Below are positions 29,752 through 34,586 of a stretch of DNA of 34,586 nt, piece by piece. Source of the DNA: an uncultured Acetobacteraceae bacterium. Lineage in GTDB: Bacteria; Pseudomonadota; Alphaproteobacteria; Acetobacterales; Acetobacteraceae. The stretch lies in assembly GCA_903847525.1 (NCBI GenBank), contig CAINEA010000857.1:1-34586 (forward strand). Direction: 5' to 3'. The notes under the pieces were generated by a model that made no database searches, had not been told where the DNA came from, and saw only the letters and a program-made list of their open reading frames with translations. The number at the start of each line of letters is the position of its first letter. Positions within the stretch are counted from its first letter, which is position 1. The position numbers and the translations under genes are program-made.

Positions 29752-30084
29752 CTACCGCGGAAGGCCGACCGGATAACCGTGCAGGATGATGTCGATGGCG
29801 CCGAGGATGGCGTCACGATCGGCGACCAGAGATGAGATGGTCTCGCCGAGGAGCGTACAGGGGACCGCACTCATGTCGAGAACCCGAGCCCGATACTCGG
29901 TGCCGTCCACCAGCAAGCGCGGCGCGAGCACGTCGACGTCGCCTGGGAGGGGTGGCGACACGGGCGCCACCAGGCGGGTTGCCGCAGGGATGGCGTGGTG
30001 CTGGACGATGAGAAGGTAAGGGACACGGAAGCCGCGCACGCGATGACGAACGATGTCCAGCCAGCGAGGACTACTCGGCGGCAT
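29752..30084 (-). CDS. ccdB: CcdB-family toxin, 110 aa
   Basis: A CcdB-type toxin, expected to poison DNA gyrase. Recognised by the order of segments: FRVPYLLIVQHHAIPAATRL, then VAPVSPPLPGDVDVLAPRLL, then VDGTEYRARVLDMSAVPCTL and LGETISSLVADRDAILGAID, like [20 protein letters not shown]...IGEEVADL in F-plasmid CcdB. The C-terminus, where F CcdB ends in the toxic Trp-Gly-Ile, here reads LHGYPVGLPR, so the key Trp is missing and extra residues follow. ATG 30084 overlaps the end of ccdA by 14 bp, the usual arrangement. It may still be a plasmid-addiction toxin or may be weakened. Confidence 0.8.
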   Translation of the reverse strand: MPPSSPRWLDIVRHRVRGFRVPYLLIVQHHAIPAATRLVAPVSPPLPGDVDVLAPRLLVDGTEYRARVLDMSAVPCTLLGETISSLVADRDAILGAIDIILHGYPVGLPR

Positions 30085-30334
30085 CGGTGATGGCCCGAAC
30101 CGCGGCGCCCAGGCTGCCGTATTCGGCCAGGTAATCTTCGTGCACCCGACAAGCCTGGGCGATTTCTGCCTCAAACTTCTCCCGGGCAATACGGGTAAGC
30201 TCGGCAGCCACAGCCTGTTCGGCAAGTGCCGACAAATTCAGGCCTTCTGCCCGCGCGCGAGCCACGAGGTCACCGTTGAGAGTCACATTGACAGCACGCT
30301 TAGCCGCCTGAGGATCGTAGAGTTCCATGCGCAT
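30071..30334 (-). CDS. ccdA: CcdA-family antitoxin, 87 aa
   Basis: The labile antitoxin of the ccd module. The N-terminus has the ribbon-helix-helix pattern (AAKRAVNVTLNGDLVARARA, EGLNLSALAEQAVAAEL), like KRQVSVTVDSDSYQLLKAYDVN in F CcdA, and a C-terminal helical tail (EIAQACRVHEDYLAEYGSLG) that would bind CcdB. The start is ATG 30334 or ATG 30328 (MELYDPQ). It overlaps ccdB by 14 bp. Upstream, repeated TGCGCA motifs around an AT-rich core may form the autoregulatory operator. The module sits between the two halves of the transfer operon. Confidence 0.85.
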   Translation of the reverse strand: MRMELYDPQAAKRAVNVTLNGDLVARARAEGLNLSALAEQAVAAELTRIAREKFEAEIAQACRVHEDYLAEYGSLGAAVRAITDAAE

Positions 30335-30351
30335 TTACTCTGGTCGTGCTG

Positions 30352-30381
30352 TGCGCATTTATATGCTGAATATAGTGCGCA
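30352..30381 (-). promoter_or_regulatory. candidate operator/promoter of ccdAB
   Basis: TGCGCA at 30352-30357 and again at 30376-30381 flank an AT-rich core with ATAT on both sides, an imperfect dyad beginning about 18 bp upstream of the ccdA start. A third TGCGCAT (30328-30334) overlaps the start codon. Confidence 0.4.
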
Positions 30382-30443
30382 GTCAAATGATCCTAGTCCA
30401 AAATATGCCAATCCGGCGGCTGTTAGACGCATGCTTGATCCGG

Positions 30444-30899
30444 TCAGAGGCCTTGCGCCACAAGGTCCCCTGTATCGACCCGCAGCTCCTCCAAAGCGTC
30501 TCGGATGGGGGCGTCCCTATGCTTGGCCTCAAGAACATCGGCAAGCCGGATGCGCCGGTGCGCGCCGACGCGGCGGAACGGAAGATCGCCCACCTCCATC
30601 CGACGCCGAACCAGTGGCCGCGAGACGCCCAGGATCGCCGCCGCGTCTTCCGGTGAGATCTCCGCATCGTCGGTCAGTAGTGCGACCGCATCTGAGGTCG
30701 AGGCCCTCTCGAGCAGGTCCGCAATGATACCTGTGATTTCGGCGGAGACTTCGACGGTCTCCCGAGTGCCATCCGGATGAACCAGAAGCATCTCGACGCG
30801 ATCTGCCGGCGCGCGATGCTTCAACAAATCGGCACCACAAGCCACGTCCGATCGAATGCCGGCCGGCAGGCTATAGCGCGTCATACGTTCCATACCCAT
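30444..30899 (-). CDS. excisionase-type HTH protein (orphan antitoxin-like), 151 aa
   Basis: The C-terminal half carries an excisionase/HTH_17 DNA-binding domain: EISPEDAAAILGVSRPLVRR, RMEVGDLPFRRVGAHRRIRL, ADVLEAK. The N-terminal half (VEMLLVHPDGTRETVEVSAE) is a small beta domain. I recall this build in antitoxins paired with PIN-domain toxins, where the antitoxin gene precedes the toxin. Here no PIN gene follows; the next gene is ccdA. ATG 30899 was chosen because AGGAGG is 5 bases upstream. It may be an orphan antitoxin that lost its toxin, or a regulator of the ccd and transfer genes. Confidence 0.65.
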   Translation of the reverse strand: MGMERMTRYSLPAGIRSDVACGADLLKHRAPADRVEMLLVHPDGTRETVEVSAEITGIIADLLERASTSDAVALLTDDAEISPEDAAAILGVSRPLVRRRMEVGDLPFRRVGAHRRIRLADVLEAKHRDAPIRDALEELRVDTGDLVAQGL

Positions 30900-31040
30900 C
30901 ACGGCCTCCTTCAACTGGAATATCTGGAAGGACCTGCCGATCTTATCAAGCTCGGGACCGGCGCCACGACAAGTCGCCCCTCCGGAACCGCCCTTTCACC
31001 AGCCACACCGAGGAAGTCCCTTTCGTACCACGAACCGTTG

Positions 31041-34000
31041 CTATCCCGCACGGTATGTGGGTTGACCTCGCTCTGCCGCGCGTGCGGCCAGCTGCATACG
31101 CTCGGGCGTGGCGTTCGCTGGCGGCCGCGGGATATCGCCGGCGGGATCGCGCAACACGATACCGAGGCCCCGTCCGTCGATCAGCTCGCATGCCAGTTCG
31201 TCGATCACGCCGGTCGCTGCCCTTGCATCGAGTTCGCCGCGCCGGAGCCGCGCGTCCTTGCGCCGGTTGATCTCGCTCTGCGCCGAGCCGGACGGGAACA
31301 CGCGGGCCAGACGCTTCAGTGCCTCGCTGGAGCCAAGCTGGTCGTAGAGCCGGTTGCGCAGTCCGGTATCGCCGGGCGTGGTCGAGAACGCCCACAGCTC
31401 GCGCGGGCCAAGCTGGTTGACCAGCATCTGCTCGTATTTGGCGTCGTCGACCTGAAGGATCACCAGGAATGGCGCGCCGCGGTCACTCGGCCCGTTCAGG
31501 CCGTAACGTACGACGGCGGCGGAGGCCTCGGACAGGTTGAAGCGATCGATGATCTCGGCCATCTCCCGCTCATCGCCGGCCTTCAGCACGAAGCGCCCGG
31601 TCGATTGGCTGACGATGGAATCGCCCATGTCCGACAAACGCTGGCTGGCGAAGCCCATCTGGATGTTGTGCTTGGGCCCCTCGCGGGCATCGAGTTCGGC
31701 CTGGGCGCGCACCTGCGGACTGCCCTGTGTGCGGTGCCACTCATCATAGTCGAGACGCTTGACCGCCTCCTGTACCTCCTGGAAGCGCGCCCGGTGATAC
31801 TCGCGTACTGGTTCGGGAACGTATTGCGCGTAATCCGGATGCAGAAAGAAATTGCGCGCGAGTACGTGTCTGCCGAGCATGTACATCATTTCCGTCTGGC
31901 GATTGGACTGGGCCGAGCCGGTCGGTGCCACCGACGCGAGGTCCATGACGATTACCCGCGCCGGCCCGAAATCGAGTTTGGTCGGCCGGTTCAACGTCGG
32001 GTAGCGCTTGATGACGTCGTAGATGTAACGCTCAAAAAGTTTGGTCGCATCCTCGTGCGTCGCGTTGATTTTCAGCTTGGCAAATACGTCCTGCACCTGT
32101 TCGGCGCGGGCGGCACTGATGAGATCCTCTAACAGCGGCACGGCATGGCGCTGCGCCACCGCCGCCAGGTCATACTCGCCGCGTTCGAACAGCGCCGTAA
32201 CCACGTCGCGCCACCACGGATCGTCGCGGTGCAGGTCGATACCGTGAAGCGCGAGTGCCGCGTCGACCTGCGGCTCTACCCCCGGCCGGTAGCCCTTCGG
32301 CGATCCACCGGCGACGCCGGTGCAGAGCCGATAGGCCTCATCAATGACCAGCCCGATCAGTTGCGACATGCCCTCGAACGGCGTGGACATGTCGGGCGGC
32401 AGCGTGGCGAGAGCCAGGAAGTTCTGCAGAAAGGCCCGCTCCAGCGGCAGCGGATCGTCGCAGCCAACCTGGGTGTCGAAAATGTTGACCTCATAGCCAG
32501 GGGCGAACTGCATGGTCACGAAGATCGCCTGGTTGCGCCGTGCCGGGCCAAGCGCCTCCTGCAACAGTCGGACAAACCCTTCGGCCGAAGGCCCGATGTC
32601 GAGCTTGCCGATCAGCGGCAGGCGCGCGCCCTTGGCGCCGAGGACGGCCGAGCTCAGGCAGAGGCCAAGATTGATCGTGTTGGCCAGCACCGACTTCCCG
32701 GAGCGCGGGGGCGCCACGAAGATATCGAGCACCTGCGGACGCTTCGAGCCGCCCGACGGATCGTAGGGCCAGATGCCGCCATCGGGACGGCGGAACAGCA
32801 CCGAGCCGGTCGCCCAGGGCGAGGCGGTGCGGTTCCACGGCATCATCAACATCGCATCCCCCAACAACGCCAGGGATGGTGTGCCGGTCGAGGCCAGTGC
32901 CAGGCCGGGTACGCTGCTCATTAGCCCTTCCAGTGGATCGCCGGAGATCGTCGTGGCCTTGCAGTTGCCCCAGCCCTCGATGCGCTGAACCAGGGTCGAG
33001 GCACGGCGGCGCAGCCTGCGGACATCCTCGACCGGCGCCCATGTCGCGAAGGACATTCGCAGCTTCACGGCGACGTGGTTGTTGACCGCCCGCTCGTCCC
33101 GGAGCGCTTGGAAGGCCCGGCGCAGATCGGCATTCTGTGGGAACATGGCGAGGAAGGAGGCACCGATCTCCTTCATCGTCATCGCAGTCCGCCCGCCGCC
33201 TTCGATGATGGCGGTGCAGCGCCAGGGAATACGATCGGCGCCGAGAGCGGCGGACAGCTCAATGAAACTGCGCGGCTCCTCCGGACCGAGCATCATGTCC
33301 ACTGGCGCGTAGACAAAATCGCCGACCTGCACGCGCTGTCCGCCCTGCGTGATGGCATCGAGGTGGAAGATCTGGTTGTGCAGGCTGGGCCAGAGCAGGG
33401 CCTCCGGTCTGACGGCGCGGTCCTCCTCGTCGGGAATGCGCGGCATCACCGGATCTCCGGGCAATGTTGCTTTCCACTGCGAACCGGCTGTCTCGCGGTA
33501 GATCGTCTCACGGATGATTGAGAGCGCCTCATGGGCGGTGACGTCGCCTACCGCGATGTCGCCGGCGCGCAACGCCGCCGTCACGCGCGAGACGAAGGCG
33601 TCGTGCCGGGCCGACATGATCTCACTGCGCTGGAAATATTTCTGGCTTTCGCCGACCAGCGGGCACTCCCTGGCGAGGGCGGCCTGTTCCTCGCGCACCT
33701 GCTTGCGCTCCTCCTTGGTCAGCACCGCCTTGCGGGTCCACAACACAAAATAGGCTGCCTCCCAGCGCATCACCCGTGGCCACAATTTGCGACGCTCATC
33801 GAGGATGTCGGTGAGCTCAATGCCGAGCTGTCGCGCAACCTCGCGACAGGGATTGAGATTAGCGTGCTCGATCTGCACCCCTGACGCCTCGGGGTCCGAA
33901 ATGTAGAAGCCGACGATCGCGTGGCCGCGCTCTTCCAGCGCGCCGGACAGGTCGACGCGCTGTCCCATGGCGATGCGCTCGACGTCCTGGCGGGTGGATA

Positions 34001-34172
34001 GGCGCCGCATGCCATCGACGCGCAGCCAGGAGACGTAGTCGCCATGCCTGGTGACCAGGGCATTGCCGTGCGCAGTTTCGATGTCGCAGAAGGACGGAAA
34101 GGGTTGCTTGAGCATGAGCGACAGATTGGCCAATGCCCGCCCGATGGCCGCGATCATGCGACGGTTCCGCAT
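31041..34172 (-). CDS. dotO: DotO/IcmB (TraU)-like VirB4-type ATPase, 1043 aa
   Basis: The large cytoplasmic ATPase at the base of Dot/Icm-like channels. Walker A APPRSGKS is at 487-494 (preceded by VLDIFV), and ARVIVMDLASVAP later is a likely Walker B-type segment. The N-terminus (ALANLSLMLKQPFPSFCDIE, TAHGNALVTRHGDYVSWLRV, DGM) and the C-terminus (KHNIQMGFASQRLSDMGDSI, STGRFVLKAGDEREMAEII) match the IcmB family. Length near 1000 aa is normal. The start may be ATG 34157, which forms an ATGA overlap with the DotN gene, rather than ATG 34172. It is separated from dotD by the ccdAB/HTH insert, so the T4SS genes form two transcription units here. Confidence 0.9.
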   Translation of the reverse strand: MRNRRMIAAIGRALANLSLMLKQPFPSFCDIETAHGNALVTRHGDYVSWLRVDGMRRLSTRQDVERIAMGQRVDLSGALEERGHAIVGFYISDPEASGVQIEHANLNPCREVARQLGIELTDILDERRKLWPRVMRWEAAYFVLWTRKAVLTKEERKQVREEQAALARECPLVGESQKYFQRSEIMSARHDAFVSRVTAALRAGDIAVGDVTAHEALSIIRETIYRETAGSQWKATLPGDPVMPRIPDEEDRAVRPEALLWPSLHNQIFHLDAITQGGQRVQVGDFVYAPVDMMLGPEEPRSFIELSAALGADRIPWRCTAIIEGGGRTAMTMKEIGASFLAMFPQNADLRRAFQALRDERAVNNHVAVKLRMSFATWAPVEDVRRLRRRASTLVQRIEGWGNCKATTISGDPLEGLMSSVPGLALASTGTPSLALLGDAMLMMPWNRTASPWATGSVLFRRPDGGIWPYDPSGGSKRPQVLDIFVAPPRSGKSVLANTINLGLCLSSAVLGAKGARLPLIGKLDIGPSAEGFVRLLQEALGPARRNQAIFVTMQFAPGYEVNIFDTQVGCDDPLPLERAFLQNFLALATLPPDMSTPFEGMSQLIGLVIDEAYRLCTGVAGGSPKGYRPGVEPQVDAALALHGIDLHRDDPWWRDVVTALFERGEYDLAAVAQRHAVPLLEDLISAARAEQVQDVFAKLKINATHEDATKLFERYIYDVIKRYPTLNRPTKLDFGPARVIVMDLASVAPTGSAQSNRQTEMMYMLGRHVLARNFFLHPDYAQYVPEPVREYHRARFQEVQEAVKRLDYDEWHRTQGSPQVRAQAELDAREGPKHNIQMGFASQRLSDMGDSIVSQSTGRFVLKAGDEREMAEIIDRFNLSEASAAVVRYGLNGPSDRGAPFLVILQVDDAKYEQMLVNQLGPRELWAFSTTPGDTGLRNRLYDQLGSSEALKRLARVFPSGSAQSEINRRKDARLRRGELDARAATGVIDELACELIDGRGLGIVLRDPAGDIPRPPANATPERMQLAARAAERGQPTYRAG

Positions 34173-34510
34173 GGTCTGGGGATGGCCGACAGCAAGGCGG
34201 GATAAACGTCGATTCCGTCGCGGTAGAACCGACCACGGGGCAGAAGCCGCACGCCGCCGAGCAGCGTCGCCCGGACCTGACTGTCGGTGGTGACACCTGC
34301 CAGTGCTTCGGCAAGATCCCGGATCGCCGGGGAACCGATACGTTTCTCGGCGACGGCGGCGCGACGGAGCAGCGCGGCGTAGACGCCCCAGGCCTGGCTG
34401 AGTTGGGCTGAGCCGGCGCGAGGCACGCGATCCATCGTGGCAGCGGCACCGTGGTCATTGCAAATGACATGCAGGCGGCGGACGGTGGCGATCAGCGCTG
34501 CCTGGCTCAT
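34154..34510 (-). CDS. dotN: DotN/IcmJ-like coupling-complex protein, C-terminal part, 118 aa from the internal ATG
   Basis: Reading on upstream of ATG 34510, the same frame gives LCHNLDRPTIEAEATLIWLP before MSQAALIATV, which matches the part of DotN/IcmJ where a Cys-rich zinc site is followed by LIWLPE. Near the end LLGGVRLLPRGRFYRDGID matches the family GIRL-P region. In Legionella icmJ lies directly upstream of icmB, as here. An in-frame TGA at 34577-34579 breaks the frame 9 bases from the window edge, and ATG 34510 has no ribosome binding site, so the annotated short form may be the tail of an interrupted gene. DotN normally has about 200 aa. It overlaps dotO. Confidence 0.6.
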   Translation of the reverse strand: MSQAALIATVRRLHVICNDHGAAATMDRVPRAGSAQLSQAWGVYAALLRRAAVAEKRIGSPAIRDLAEALAGVTTDSQVRATLLGGVRLLPRGRFYRDGIDVYPALLSAIPRPCGTVA

Positions 34511-34586
34511 TTCGGGCAGCCAGATCAGCGTCGCCTCGGCTTCGATCGTCGGACGGTCCAGGTTGTGGCACAGATGTCAGAGGATG

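Noticed and set aside
30777-32132. Plus-strand open frame of 451 codons over the dotO 3' part
   Set aside because: Antisense to conserved dotO sequence, with no motif or start signal.
1-34586. CRISPR arrays, tRNA or rRNA genes, integrase and attachment sites
   Set aside because: No regularly spaced repeats, no cloverleaf-like segment and no tyrosine or serine recombinase were seen, so plasmid versus integrative element cannot be decided from this window.

Overview
This window looks like part of a conjugative plasmid or integrative conjugative element from a high-GC alphaproteobacterium. The family (Acetobacteraceae or another Rhodospirillales group) is my inference from protein flavour and was not tested. 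There are no rRNA or tRNA genes, no CRISPR array and no chromosomal housekeeping operon. The sequence ends inside the transfer region at the right edge and inside an insertion-sequence remnant at the left edge.

Layout. (1) 1-5.2 kb is a scarred accessory segment: an IS3-type transposase remnant, a small zinc-binding protein, a small HTH protein, the head of a truncated primase-polymerase, a LysR regulator whose start codon lies inside a perfect 11-bp inverted repeat, and on the other strand a Tat-exported carboxylesterase followed by the beheaded remnant of an enoyl-CoA hydratase. (2) 5.2-11.8 kb is a block of plus-strand genes: a ParB-like protein cut by an in-frame amber codon, a 125-aa protein, ssb, 129-aa, 54-aa and 197-aa proteins, vapBC, and a 56-aa protein. 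Several of these have long hairpin-rich GC leaders and their own terminators, and some of the leaders resemble each other. (3) 11.9-19.2 kb is the DNA-processing region: a minus-strand set (DNA-binding-like protein, ParA/TraL-like ATPase with a degenerate P-loop, coiled-coil membrane protein, lytic transglycosylase, secreted SH3-like protein) diverges from a small coiled-coil protein plus a MobF relaxase-helicase. The hairpin-rich gap between them is the best oriT candidate. (4) 19.4-21.1 kb holds an unrecognised 552-aa polytopic membrane protein with a CRP-type site upstream. (5) 21.2-29.5 kb and 31.0-34.6 kb encode an i-type (Dot/Icm, IncI Tra/Trb-like) type IV secretion system: DotL, DotM, a VirB1-like lytic transglycosylase, IcmT, DotB, DotC, two tandem DotD-domain proteins, DotO and DotN. 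A ccdAB module and an HTH protein sit between DotD and DotO.

How it fits together. The MobF relaxase would nick at oriT, and the DotL/DotM coupling complex with the DotB and DotO ATPases would export the strand through a Dot/Icm-like channel. The remaining channel parts (DotA, F, G, H, I, K and others) are absent here and would be expected past the right edge. If the relaxase gene enters last, as in R388-type systems, the ssb/parB block is the leading region. Its plus-strand genes would then use the transferred (minus) strand as template, which is what expression from folded single-stranded promoters would need. The main hypothesis from this window is that the repeated hairpin-rich leaders are single-strand promoters or structured regulatory RNAs.
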